DNA from: Mycobacterium bourgelatii
GTDB lineage: Bacteria > Actinomycetota > Actinomycetes > Mycobacteriales > Mycobacteriaceae
Assembly: GCF_010723575.1 (NCBI RefSeq)
Contig: NZ_BLKZ01000001.1
Span: 868,001 to 932,000, forward strand
Length of the DNA: 64,000 bases
Direction: 5' to 3'
Of the stretch, positions 1 to 7,978 are shown piece after piece. The position numbers and the translations under genes are program-made. The notes beneath the pieces are model-generated. The model saw nothing but the letters and a program-made list of their open reading frames with translations, ran no database searches and had not been told where the DNA came from. Position 1 is the first letter of the stretch. Each line of letters begins with the position of its first letter.

Positions 1-522
1 AACATCAAGAGCCACCACAACGTCGGGGGGCTGCCGGAAGACCTGAAGTTCACTCTTGTTGAGCCGCTGCGGCTTCTGTTCAAAGACGAAGTGCGTGCGG
101 TGGGACGGGAGTTGGGTCTGCCGGAGGAAATTGTTGCCCGGCAACCCTTCCCGGGACCGGGTTTGGGCATTCGCATTGTCGGTGAGGTGACCGCCGCGCG
201 GCTGGAAACGCTGCGGCACGCTGATTCGATCGCACGCGAGGAATTGACCGCGGCGGGCCTGGATCACCAGATCTGGCAGTGTCCGGTGGTGCTGCTGGCC
301 GACGTCCGTTCGGTGGGGGTGCAGGGTGACGGCCGTACCTATGGGCATCCGATCGTGTTGCGTCCGGTGTCCAGTGAGGACGCCATGACCGCCGACTGGA
401 CCCGCGTTCCTTATGAGGTGTTGGAGCGGATCTCAACTCGGATCACCAACGAGGTCGCGGAAGTCAACCGCGTGGTGCTGGATATCACCAGTAAGCCACC
501 GGGCACCATCGAGTGGGAGTAG
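1..522 (+). CDS. guaA: GMP synthase (glutamine-hydrolysing), C-terminal part, 5' end cut by window
   Basis: The last 173 codons of GMP synthase, which aminates XMP to GMP with glutamine and ATP in cytosolic purine synthesis. The frame is open from base 1 (NIKSHHNVGG) and covers the end of the ATP-pyrophosphatase domain and the whole dimerisation domain. Family signatures are visible: GLPEDLKF, RQPFPGPGLGIRI, and the C-terminal KPPGTIEWE, which is the invariant end of bacterial GuaA. The amidotransferase domain and start lie outside the window. The 3' neighbour converges on it 152 bp away. The same guaA / exported protein / imuA' order occurs around M. tuberculosis Rv3396c, inverted. Confidence 0.97.
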   Translation, partial: NIKSHHNVGGLPEDLKFTLVEPLRLLFKDEVRAVGRELGLPEEIVARQPFPGPGLGIRIVGEVTAARLETLRHADSIAREELTAAGLDHQIWQCPVVLLADVRSVGVQGDGRTYGHPIVLRPVSSEDAMTADWTRVPYEVLERISTRITNEVAEVNRVVLDITSKPPGTIEWE

Positions 523-532
523 TTTTCGCGGC

Positions 533-552
533 TGCGGCGATTTTGTGCCGCA
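533..552 (+). terminator. Possible weak hairpin between convergent genes
   Basis: TGCGGC (533-538) pairs perfectly with GCCGCA (547-552) around an 8-nt T-rich loop, 11 nt after the guaA stop. There is no clear U tract, which is common for mycobacterial terminators. It is short, so the assignment rests mainly on position between two convergent genes. Confidence 0.25.
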
Positions 553-674
553 ATTGCCGTGAGTCCCCTTGGTATTCACTTCTGTCACATTGGTATCGGG
601 TCCGAAGGACTAGGGGTTCTGCCCGGCTTTGAGCGACAGGTTCTGTGCCGCAAGCGATGTCGCTCCGAGTCGAC

Positions 675-1343
675 TCAGGGCGACGCCGAACCAACCTCGG
701 CGGTTTGGACGAATTCGCGCCTACCGAAAGCGAGCGTCGCGGATTCCCAGCTGCCACCGGACTCTTGGACCAGTCGGCGGGCGAGGTCAACATCGTCGCA
801 GTCGGCGATCAGGATCAGGGTGCGGTCTGTCGTGGTGACAGATCCGCCCAGGAGTCGGCGCCGCGCGGTCGGGTCGGCCGCGAACGCTTCGCCGAAGCGT
901 CCGAAGTCGACGTCGGGCACGGTGACGGCGACCCCGTTGGCGCCGTCGCCGGGAGCGCTTTGCGGTTGGTAGTCGAACGTCAGCACCGCATCCTGGTCGA
1001 ACTGGTGGCCTAACGCCTCGGCGGCGGCGTGCAGGGTCGCTGCATCGGTGATGCACAGATGGAACTCGCGCGAGCGCTCGAAGGTGATTTGCTGGCGGTC
1101 CTCGGACCAGAACACCCCATCCAGTGGGGTGGATCCCGTCACCGCCACACCGAAGGGGGCCCCTGTCACGATCGTCGTCGTCGCCTGCAGTTCGAACAGC
1201 GGCGACCCGGTGTCTGTGGTGAACAACTCCGCCGGCCGGCAGTCCCGGCGTTCAGTCCCTGGGTCAGCACTGACCAAAGGGGCTGGTGGGACCACACAAA
1301 ACGCCAAGAACCACACCAGTATCAAGCTCCTGCGCGACCGCAC
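675..1343 (-). CDS. Exported protein of unknown function (Rv3395A-like by position)
   Basis: A 222-residue protein with a GTG start and a clear signal peptide: basic start RSRR, hydrophobic stretch about residues 7-24, likely cleavage after VSA at 26. The mature part has no recognised catalytic motif and only one cysteine (in CRPAELF, near its start). It lies between guaA and imuA' and is antiparallel to both, which is the position, size and relative orientation I recall for Rv3395A of M. tuberculosis; that gene is annotated as a membrane protein of unknown function. Its start is 87 bp from imuA', so the divergent promoters share a short region holding a LexA box. It may therefore respond to damage as well, but this is only inferred from position. 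Confidence 0.75.
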   Translation of the reverse strand: MRSRRSLILVWFLAFCVVPPAPLVSADPGTERRDCRPAELFTTDTGSPLFELQATTTIVTGAPFGVAVTGSTPLDGVFWSEDRQQITFERSREFHLCITDAATLHAAAEALGHQFDQDAVLTFDYQPQSAPGDGANGVAVTVPDVDFGRFGEAFAADPTARRRLLGGSVTTTDRTLILIADCDDVDLARRLVQESGGSWESATLAFGRREFVQTAEVGSASP

Positions 1344-1403
1344 GACGGCAGCGTCTCATGCGTTCTTGACGCTTGTCGGAGGGCGGGTGTTTACTCGAAT
1401 CAA

Positions 1404-1419
1404 TCGAACATACTTTCGA
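1404..1419 (+). promoter_or_regulatory. SOS (LexA) box of imuA'-imuB
   Basis: TCGAAC-ATAC-TTTCGA, one mismatch from the mycobacterial LexA consensus TCGAAC-N4-GTTCGA. A TANNNT -10 hexamer (TACTTT, 1411-1416) lies inside the box, so bound LexA would cover the -10 directly. The box ends 11 nt before the imuA' ATG. The box 5' of dnaE2 has the same half-sites. Confidence 0.88.
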
Positions 1420-1430
1420 ACCAAGGCGGG

Positions 1431-2066
1431 ATGATGACTGCGGCTTTTGCCCCGGGTCGTCGGCACGAAAATCGTGCTGAACAGCTCGAATCGCTACGTC
1501 AGCGGATTGCTGAGCTGTCCGGGGGGCCCAGCCGGCTGGACGAACTGCGGACCACGGAGTCAACGTCTGCGCAGCTTCCACGGGGGACGGTGGCGGTGAT
1601 CTCCGGGGCGCGGTCGCTATTACTGCGCATGGTGGCGTCGGTGACGGCGGAGGGAGGCAACGTCGCCATCGTCGGCCAGCCGGATATCGGGCTGCTGGCC
1701 GCCGTGGAGATGGGGGCGGACCTGAGTCGGCTCGCGGTGATACCGGATCCCGGCGCGGACCCGGTCGAGGTGGCGGCGGTGCTTATCGACGGCATGGACT
1801 TGGTGGTGCTCGGTCTGGGTGGGCGTCGGGTGACGCGGACGCGGGCGCGGGCCGTGATGGTTCGGGCCCGGCAGAAGGGTTGCACTTTGCTGGTGACCGA
1901 CGGCGAGTGGGAAGGCGCGCAGGCGCGGCTTCAGGCCCGGGTCTGCGGCTACGAGATCACCCCTTTTCCTCGGGGCGCACCCACCCCCGGGTTTGGGCGG
2001 ATCAGCGGTGTTCGGCTGCAGATCACCCGGTGTGGCCAGACGATCGGCCGAACGCGAACCGGGTGA
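1431..2066 (+). CDS. imuA': ImuA', accessory mutasome protein (Rv3395c homologue)
   Basis: A 211-residue protein starting MMTAAFAPGRRHENRAEQ. In mycobacteria ImuA' acts with ImuB and DnaE2 in damage-induced, error-prone translesion synthesis. The fold is RecA-like, but where RecA has a P-loop this protein reads VISGARSLLLRM with no GKT/GKS, so ATP binding through a classical Walker A is not expected. I chose the ATG at 1431 (a second follows at 1434) because it lies just after the SOS box; the open frame runs further upstream but would cross the promoter. The last codons overlap the imuB start (GTGA, 2063-2066), which implies translational coupling. Regulation by LexA follows from the box at 1404-1419. 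Confidence 0.9.
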   Translation: MMTAAFAPGRRHENRAEQLESLRQRIAELSGGPSRLDELRTTESTSAQLPRGTVAVISGARSLLLRMVASVTAEGGNVAIVGQPDIGLLAAVEMGADLSRLAVIPDPGADPVEVAAVLIDGMDLVVLGLGGRRVTRTRARAVMVRARQKGCTLLVTDGEWEGAQARLQARVCGYEITPFPRGAPTPGFGRISGVRLQITRCGQTIGRTRTG

Positions 2067-3646
2067 GTCCGGTGGGCTCTTCCCGAGTGCTGGCAATTTG
2101 GTGCATGGACTGGCCCGCGGTGGCCGCTGCTGCGGCGGCGGGCCAGCCCGTGACGGCTCCGGTCGCGGTCACGTTGGCCAACCGGGTGATCGCCTGTTCG
2201 GCGACCGCGCGTGCGGCGGGCGTACGGCGGGGGTTGCGACGCCGGGAGGCGGCGGCGCGCTGCCCGCAACTGCACATCGTGGCCGCCGACGCCGACCGCG
2301 ACGCCCGCTTCTTCGAAGGGGTGATCGCTGCGGTGGACGATCTGGTGCCCCGCGCCGAGGTGCTACGGCCCGGGCTCCTGGTATTACCGGTGCGCGGGGC
2401 GGCCCGCTATTTCGGCTCCGAACAGCAGGCGGCCGAGCGGTTGGTTGACGCGGTGGCTGTGAGTTCAGTGGCGGGCGCCGAGTGCCAGGTCGGGATAGCC
2501 GACCAGTTGTCCACCGCGGTCTTCGCCGCACGCGCGGGCCGGATCGTGGAGCCGGGAGGCGACGCGCGGTTCTTGTCCTTGTTGTCGATCCGACAGCTTG
2601 CCACCGAACCGAGCTTGTCGGGTCCTGGGCGGGATGAGTTGACGGATCTGTTGTGGCGGTTAGGGATTCGCACCATGGGCCAGTTCGCTGCGCTGTCCCG
2701 CACCGACGTGGCCTCCCGGTTCGGGGCCGAGGGGGTGGCCGCACACCGGTTTGCCCGCGGCGAGCCCGAGCGGGCGCCGTCCGGTCGGGAGTTGCCGCCG
2801 GAACTCGACGCCGTGCTGGACTGCGATCCGCCGATCGACCGGGTCGACGCCGCGGCATTCGCCGGGCGCTCGTTGGCCGCCTCGCTGCATCAGGCGTTGA
2901 TGGCGGCCGGGGTGGAGTGTACCCGACTGGCGATCCACGCCGTCACCGCCAACGGCGAAGAACTGAGCCGAGTGTGGCGGTGTGCCGAGCCGTTGACCGA
3001 GGACGCCACCGCGGACCGCGTGCGCTGGCAGCTGGACGGGTGGCTGAACCATCGAACCGCCCAGGCTAGGCCGACCGGCCCGGTGACCTCGTTGCGTCTG
3101 CAGGCCATCGAGGTGGTGTCGGCCGGGGCATTGCAGCTCCCGCTGTGGGGTGGTCTTGGTGACGAGGACAGGCTCCGAGCCCGACGGGCGCTGGTGCGGG
3201 TTCAGGGCCTGCTCGGTCCGGAGGCGGTCCAGGTGCCGGTGCTGTCCGGTGGCCGCGGACCGGCCGAACGCATCACGCTGACCCCACTGGGCGACGAGCC
3301 GGTGCCGCAAGCGGACCCGGATCAGCCCTGGCCTGGCCAACTGCCGCAGCCGTCGCCGGCGGTGTTGCTCGATGATGCGGTGGAATTGCTTGATGCCCAA
3401 CGGAATCCGGTTCGGGTGACCAGTCGCGGGATGTTCTCCGCCGATCCGGTGCGGCTGACGCTGCGGGGTCAGGACGACCGGGTGTGCTGGTGGGCCGGAC
3501 CGTGGCCGGTCGACGAGCGATGGTGGGATCCGGATCGGGCAGCGGGCGCGCGTACCGCTCGGGCCCAGGTGTTGTTGGAGAGCGAACGCGCGCTGCTGCT
3601 GTGTTACCGCCAGCGGCGCTGGTACCTCGAGGGGGCCTATGAATAG
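2063..3646 (+). CDS. imuB: ImuB, Y-family polymerase-like mutasome adaptor (Rv3394c homologue)
   Basis: A 527-residue protein, the length I recall for Rv3394c. The GTG at 2063 overlaps the imuA' stop, and VSPVGSSRVLAIWCMDWPAV is the expected N-terminus. ImuB is a polymerase-like adaptor that links DnaE2 and ImuA' to the sliding clamp. The palm-like N-terminus keeps one acidic residue (CMDWP), but the SxDE catalytic segment of DinB is replaced around LVLPVRGAARYFG, so it should be catalytically dead. A clamp-binding motif QLPLW is seen at residues 358-362. Little-finger and C-terminal regions follow. It is co-transcribed and probably translationally coupled with imuA' under the SOS box. Confidence 0.95.
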   Translation: MSPVGSSRVLAIWCMDWPAVAAAAAAGQPVTAPVAVTLANRVIACSATARAAGVRRGLRRREAAARCPQLHIVAADADRDARFFEGVIAAVDDLVPRAEVLRPGLLVLPVRGAARYFGSEQQAAERLVDAVAVSSVAGAECQVGIADQLSTAVFAARAGRIVEPGGDARFLSLLSIRQLATEPSLSGPGRDELTDLLWRLGIRTMGQFAALSRTDVASRFGAEGVAAHRFARGEPERAPSGRELPPELDAVLDCDPPIDRVDAAAFAGRSLAASLHQALMAAGVECTRLAIHAVTANGEELSRVWRCAEPLTEDATADRVRWQLDGWLNHRTAQARPTGPVTSLRLQAIEVVSAGALQLPLWGGLGDEDRLRARRALVRVQGLLGPEAVQVPVLSGGRGPAERITLTPLGDEPVPQADPDQPWPGQLPQPSPAVLLDDAVELLDAQRNPVRVTSRGMFSADPVRLTLRGQDDRVCWWAGPWPVDERWWDPDRAAGARTARAQVLLESERALLLCYRQRRWYLEGAYE

Positions 3647-3692
3647 GTGCGCATAGTTAAGTTGCGTGTAGTTGGGCAGAGCCGGTTGCCGA

Positions 3693-4046
3693 CTACGGAC
3701 ACCAGGGCGGGATGGGGCAGAAGTCGAGACCCGGTGGCCACGGCGGCGGTGGCGGCGGGTTCTCGCCGTCCCAGATGTTGTGCGCCACATTGCCTTGGCC
3801 GGAGTGGACGTAGTAATAGGTGTGGCAGATGCTCTCGTCCCACACCACCGGGTACACCGCAATATTGCCGGTCTGCACCGGGGGATCCCCCGGACACCAG
3901 CGACATGGCCCCTCCGGATGGTCTTCCGGGCATCCGGGCCAGGAGCGTAGCGGCAACGGGCCGGGCTGGGCCTGAGCCGGGCCCACCCCTGAAACGTTGC
4001 CCGTCAGCAGCACCGTCGCTGCCAACCCTACGAACAGTTTCCTCAT
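3693..4046 (-). CDS. Small secreted Cys- and Pro-rich protein, unknown function
   Basis: A 117-residue precursor with a textbook signal peptide (MRKLFVGLAATVLLTG..., likely cleavage AQA-QP after residue 26). The mature protein is rich in Cys, Pro, Trp and Tyr (PGCPEDHPEGPCRWCPGD, a central CHTYYYVHSG, a PPPPPPWPP run, FCPIPPWCP end), suggesting a small disulphide-bonded extracytoplasmic protein. I do not recognise the family. It starts only 15 bp after the iunH stop on the same strand, so it is probably co-transcribed with iunH. No counterpart between iunH and imuB is recalled in M. tuberculosis. Confidence 0.72.
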   Translation of the reverse strand: MRKLFVGLAATVLLTGNVSGVGPAQAQPGPLPLRSWPGCPEDHPEGPCRWCPGDPPVQTGNIAVYPVVWDESICHTYYYVHSGQGNVAHNIWDGENPPPPPPWPPGLDFCPIPPWCP

Positions 4047-4061
4047 GGTGTGACGCTATTG

Positions 4062-5015
4062 CTAGCGGCTTGCGAATTTCTTGCGCGCAAACGCCGCCAC
4101 CCGTTCGATGAACAGGTCGAAAAACGCGGCCGGGTCGACATCAACGGCGATCTGCGCGTTGGGTTCTCGGCTTCCCGAGTAATCGGCAACGGTCCGGCCC
4201 CGGGCACCGGTCAGATCGACGTCCACCGTCGCCGCGCGTGCCGACACCAACTGCGGGTCCAGGGCGACGGCGGCGGCCAACGGATCGTGCATGAACGCCA
4301 CATAACCCAGGCCGCGGGACTCGTGCGACTCGAAGTAGAACCGCACCGCGTCCTTGATCATCGTGATCAGCGGTGACGGTCCGGCGGCCGTCGCCAGTCG
4401 GGCGAGTATCTCCGGTGTCATTGCGACACGTCTGGTCAGCTGCAGCCCGCACACGACCGGAAGTTCTTGGTGCCCAGCCCAGGCAGCGAACACCTCGGTG
4501 GCGGCTTCTGGGTCTACCCGGATGTTCCACTCGGACACCGGCTGCTCGCCGAACGTGCCGCCCATGATCACCAGCCGGCGCAGCAGCGTCGGCAGCGCGG
4601 GTTCGGCCCGCAGCGCGAGCGCCAGATTGGTCAACGGTCCGGTGACCAGCCCGATCAGCTCACCGGGGCGGGCGCGGGCCGCCTCGACCCAGGCCGTCGT
4701 CGCGTCGTAGCGGGTGAGCCGGCGGTCGGTAGCTGGCAGATCGGCATAGCCTAAACCCTTGGGGCCGTGAAACTTTGAGGACTCACCCCACTGTCCGTGC
4801 AGCGGGTCGTCGGCGCCTTTGGATACGGGTATGTCTGGGACGCCGCACAATTCGAGGAGGCCGAGGTTGTTCGCACACACCTGGTCGACCGAGATGTTGC
4901 CGCCGGTTGAGGCGATGCCCACCACGTCGATGTCACTGGCCAGCAGAAAAATCAACGCAAGTGCATCGTCGATGCCGGTATCGACATCGACGAAAACGGC
5001 GTTCACCGCCGCCAC
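4062..5015 (-). CDS. iunH: Inosine-uridine preferring nucleoside hydrolase
   Basis: A 317-residue nucleoside N-ribohydrolase that releases bases from ribonucleosides for salvage. The family calcium/ribose motif DxDxxxDD is intact near the N-terminus (DVDTGIDDALAL, Asp 10, 12, 16, 17), and the downstream HDPLAAAVA segment holds the late ligand Asp and His. It is homologous to Rv3393. The GTG at 5015 is used here; another GTG three codons later (VNAVFVD) is an equally plausible start. It diverges from cmaA1 with only 22 bp between start codons, an arrangement shared with Rv3392c/Rv3393. Confidence 0.93.
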   Translation of the reverse strand: MAAVNAVFVDVDTGIDDALALIFLLASDIDVVGIASTGGNISVDQVCANNLGLLELCGVPDIPVSKGADDPLHGQWGESSKFHGPKGLGYADLPATDRRLTRYDATTAWVEAARARPGELIGLVTGPLTNLALALRAEPALPTLLRRLVIMGGTFGEQPVSEWNIRVDPEAATEVFAAWAGHQELPVVCGLQLTRRVAMTPEILARLATAAGPSPLITMIKDAVRFYFESHESRGLGYVAFMHDPLAAAVALDPQLVSARAATVDVDLTGARGRTVADYSGSREPNAQIAVDVDPAAFFDLFIERVAAFARKKFASR

Positions 5016-5025
5016 GTTACGGGAC

Positions 5026-5031
5026 TACGCT
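5026..5031 (+). promoter_or_regulatory. -10 element of a probable leaderless cmaA1 promoter
   Basis: TACGCT matches TANNNT and is separated from the cmaA1 ATG (5038) by exactly 6 nt, the spacing expected when transcription begins at the A of the start codon. No ribosome-binding site precedes the ATG. The 22-bp gap to iunH leaves no room for a normal leader. Confidence 0.6.
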
Positions 5032-5037
5032 GTCACG

Positions 5038-5901
5038 ATGGCCGACGATCTCACGCCGCACTTCGACGACATCCAGGCGCACTACGACCTGTCCGACGAC
5101 TTCTTCCGACTATTCCTCGACCCCAGCCAGACCTACAGCTGCGCCTACTTCGAGCGCGACGACATGACATTGGAAGAGGCTCAGCTCGCCAAGGTTGATC
5201 TGGCCTTGGGCAAGCTCGGACTACAGCCGGGCATGACCCTGCTCGACGTCGGCTGCGGCTGGGGCGCGACGATGCGCCGGGCCATCGAGAAGTACGACGT
5301 CAACGTCGTCGGCCTGACGCTCAGCAAGAACCAGGCGGCCCACGTCCAGCAGCAGTTCGACGCGATGGACACCTCCCGGACCAGGCGGGTGCTGCTCAAC
5401 GGTTGGGAACAGTTCGACGAGCCCGTCGACCGGATCGTCAGCATCGGAGCATTCGAGCATTTCGGGCACGAACGCTACGACGCATTCTTCACCCTGGCGC
5501 ACCGCTTGCTACCCGACGACGGAATCATGTTGCTGCACACCATCACTGGGCTGCACCCGTTGGAGATGAAGGAACGCGGTCTGCCGCTGACATTCGAATT
5601 CGCCCGGTTCGTCAAATTCATCGTCACCGAGATCTTCCCGGGTGGGCGGCTACCGTCGATCCCGATGGTTCAGGAACGGGCCGCCGCCAACGGCTTCACC
5701 GTGACCCGCGTTCAGTCGTTGCAGCCGCACTACGCAAAGACGCTCGACATCTGGTCTGCGGCGCTGGAAGCCCGCAAGGACGAAGCGATCGCACTGCAAT
5801 CCGAGGAAGTTTACGAGCGTTACATCAAGTACCTGACCGGCTGCGCCAATGCCTTCCGCGTCGGGTACATCGACGTCAACCAATTCACGTGCCAGAAGTG
5901 A
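5038..5901 (+). CDS. cmaA1: Mycolic acid cyclopropane synthase CmaA1
   Basis: A 287-residue S-adenosylmethionine-dependent enzyme, the same length as M. tuberculosis CmaA1 (Rv3392c), which makes distal cis-cyclopropanes on alpha-mycolates. The SAM motif DVGCGWG is at residues 70-76. The active-site residues known from family structures as bicarbonate ligands are at the expected numbers: Cys35, Glu140, His167 and Tyr232, so it should be active. The open frame extends upstream, antisense to iunH, but MADDLTPHFDDIQAHYDLSD is the conserved N-terminus and fixes the start at 5038. Its stop directly abuts the convergent acrA1 stop. A role in mycolates is established for the family; exact substrate specificity among the paralogues cannot be told here. 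Confidence 0.96.
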   Translation: MADDLTPHFDDIQAHYDLSDDFFRLFLDPSQTYSCAYFERDDMTLEEAQLAKVDLALGKLGLQPGMTLLDVGCGWGATMRRAIEKYDVNVVGLTLSKNQAAHVQQQFDAMDTSRTRRVLLNGWEQFDEPVDRIVSIGAFEHFGHERYDAFFTLAHRLLPDDGIMLLHTITGLHPLEMKERGLPLTFEFARFVKFIVTEIFPGGRLPSIPMVQERAAANGFTVTRVQSLQPHYAKTLDIWSAALEARKDEAIALQSEEVYERYIKYLTGCANAFRVGYIDVNQFTCQK

Positions 5902-7929
5902 CTACCAGTACACGCCGGGCACTAACCGCACGAGCCGCTTGACGGGCCGGGGGAATCCCACGCGGGTCAAGGTTTTCGAGGCGGCGCGGACCGGACGCTT
6001 GGGCCGGCGGGGGGCCGGAGCGCGCCGCTCGGTGCTCTCCGGATGCGAAATACCACGTGCCGCAGGCGAGTCGGGGTAACCCAGATACAACTGATGCAGG
6101 ATTCGCCGGGCCGTCCTGGGCGCGAAGTAGTTGCCGGCCTCGGCGAGGGTGCCGATGGGGGTATCGATCCGGGTCGGCTTCTCGACCAGGCCGCGCACCA
6201 CCATTGCCGCCGCGTGCTCTGGGCTGATCGCGCGCACCGGGTTGAGCCGTTGCGACGGGGCGATCATCGGCGTCCTGACCAACGGCATATGGATATTGGT
6301 GAACGTGATGTGGTCGGACAGCGTCTCGGTGGCAACCACCTCGGAGAACTTATCGAGCGCCGCCTTGGTGGGCAGATAGGCGCTGTACTTGGGGTTGTGG
6401 GCCTGCGCCCCGGCGCTGGAGACGTTCACGACATGGCCGAACCGGCGCTCGCGCCAGTGCGGCAACAGCGCCAGCACCATCCGCACCGCGCCGAAATAGT
6501 TGACGGCCATGACCCGTTCGTAATCATGCAGTCGGTCGGTGGAGTTGATCACCGACCGACGGATGGACCGACCGGCATTGTTCACCAGGTAGTCGACGTG
6601 GTCGAAGCGGCCGAGGATGTCCTTGATGGTGTGGTCCACCGAGTCGGAATCGGTGACGTCACAAGTGAATGCGTACGCATCGCCGCCGTTGGCGCGGATC
6701 TCGGCGACCAGTTCGTCCAGCGCCTCACCACTGCGGGCCAGTGCGAACACCGTGGCCCCGCGTTCCGCGACGGCGATCGCCGAAGCCCGGCCGATACCGC
6801 TAGAGGCGCCGGTGATGATGACGTGCCGACCCACCAGCGGTCCGTCCTTGTCGTCTCGGCGGGCGCGATCTGGGTCGAGGTGATCGGCCCAGTACCGCCA
6901 CAGCTTGGGTGCGTATTCCGCGAACTCCGGAACCACAATCCCGCTGCCGTGCAACGCCTTGCGCGTCTCATCGGACACAAAGGTGGGTGCCAGTTCGACG
7001 ACGTCGAAAATCTCGGCTGGGATGCCCAGCTGCGTTGCGGCCATGGCGCGGAACACCTTTGCGCGCCCGCTTACCTGCAGTACCGGCGTGGCGACCGATC
7101 GGGGCAGCGACCCACGCAACGGAGGCAGCCCGGCCGCAGCCGCGACCCCACGGTAGATGCCCCGCAAGCCAACCGTTTTGGGTGCGGTCAGGTGGAACGT
7201 CTGGCCATCGCGCCCCTCGGCGTGCATCAACTCCACCAATGCGTTGACGACGTAGTCGACCGGGACGACATTGGTCCGTCCGGTGTCCGGCAACATCATC
7301 GGGGTGAATGAGGGCAACACCGCCAGCTTGGCCAGCAGGCCGAAAAAGTAGTAAGGGCCGTCGATCTTGTCCATCTCGCCGGTTCTCGAATCACCCACCA
7401 CCACCGCCGGACGGTAAATGCGGTGCCGCAGCCCAGCAGTCGAACGCACCAAGGCTTCGGATTCGAACTTCGTCTGGTGATACGGAGTCGGCAGTCGCTG
7501 GCCGACGTCGAAATCCGCCTCGGTGTATTCGCCCGCGAAATCACCGGCGACGGCGATGGACGAGACGTGGTGCAAGGTGGCCCCGAGTCGCTGTGCCAGT
7601 GCGATGACGGCGCGGGTGCCTTCGACGTTGACGGCCCGCTGTTCGGCGTCGCCGGCGGTGATGTCGTAGATCGCCGCGCAGTGCACCACGTGGTCTATCT
7701 GGTCGAGTTCGGCCAGCGTCTCCTCGGTCAGTTGCAGGTCGGGCAGCTCGCCGACCAGCGGCCGCGCTTGTTCACCCCACTGGGGGTTGCGGGAGGCGAG
7801 GCGCTCGAAGCGGCCCAGCGACTGACGGCGGACCAGCACCCAGACCTGAGCATCGGGGTGGACGTCCAGCAGACGGGATACGACGCGGCTACCAATAAAC
7901 CCGGTACCGCCGGTAACGACATACCGCAT
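5902..7929 (-). CDS. acrA1: Two-domain fatty acyl reductase AcrA1 (Rv3391 homologue)
   Basis: A 675-residue fusion of two NAD(P)H-binding domains. The N-terminal half is an extended SDR / male-sterility type reductase (GGTGFIG at residues 7-13, later YHQTK). The C-terminal half is a classical SDR (TGASSGIG at 373-380, NNAG, catalytic Tyr518 and Lys522 in YLPTK). A basic tail ends VPGVYW. This layout matches the M. tuberculosis multifunctional acyl-CoA reductase Rv3391, proposed to reduce long-chain acyl-CoA to aldehyde or alcohol. It lies 49 bp downstream of lpqD on the same strand, so the two are probably co-transcribed. The stop is immediately adjacent to the cmaA1 stop. Confidence 0.92.
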   Translation of the reverse strand: MRYVVTGGTGFIGSRVVSRLLDVHPDAQVWVLVRRQSLGRFERLASRNPQWGEQARPLVGELPDLQLTEETLAELDQIDHVVHCAAIYDITAGDAEQRAVNVEGTRAVIALAQRLGATLHHVSSIAVAGDFAGEYTEADFDVGQRLPTPYHQTKFESEALVRSTAGLRHRIYRPAVVVGDSRTGEMDKIDGPYYFFGLLAKLAVLPSFTPMMLPDTGRTNVVPVDYVVNALVELMHAEGRDGQTFHLTAPKTVGLRGIYRGVAAAAGLPPLRGSLPRSVATPVLQVSGRAKVFRAMAATQLGIPAEIFDVVELAPTFVSDETRKALHGSGIVVPEFAEYAPKLWRYWADHLDPDRARRDDKDGPLVGRHVIITGASSGIGRASAIAVAERGATVFALARSGEALDELVAEIRANGGDAYAFTCDVTDSDSVDHTIKDILGRFDHVDYLVNNAGRSIRRSVINSTDRLHDYERVMAVNYFGAVRMVLALLPHWRERRFGHVVNVSSAGAQAHNPKYSAYLPTKAALDKFSEVVATETLSDHITFTNIHMPLVRTPMIAPSQRLNPVRAISPEHAAAMVVRGLVEKPTRIDTPIGTLAEAGNYFAPRTARRILHQLYLGYPDSPAARGISHPESTERRAPAPRRPKRPVRAASKTLTRVGFPRPVKRLVRLVPGVYW

Positions 7930-7978
7930 GCCTCATCGTGGCGGCCCGTGGCCGCACACGTCAACCGTGAGATTCGAC

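Noticed and set aside
1029..1430. 134-codon N-terminal extension of imuA'
   Set aside because: It runs antisense through the exported-protein gene and across the SOS box and -10.
4819..5037. 73-codon N-terminal extension of cmaA1
   Set aside because: It lies antisense to iunH, would include the promoter, and the 287-residue form matches known CmaA1 numbering exactly.
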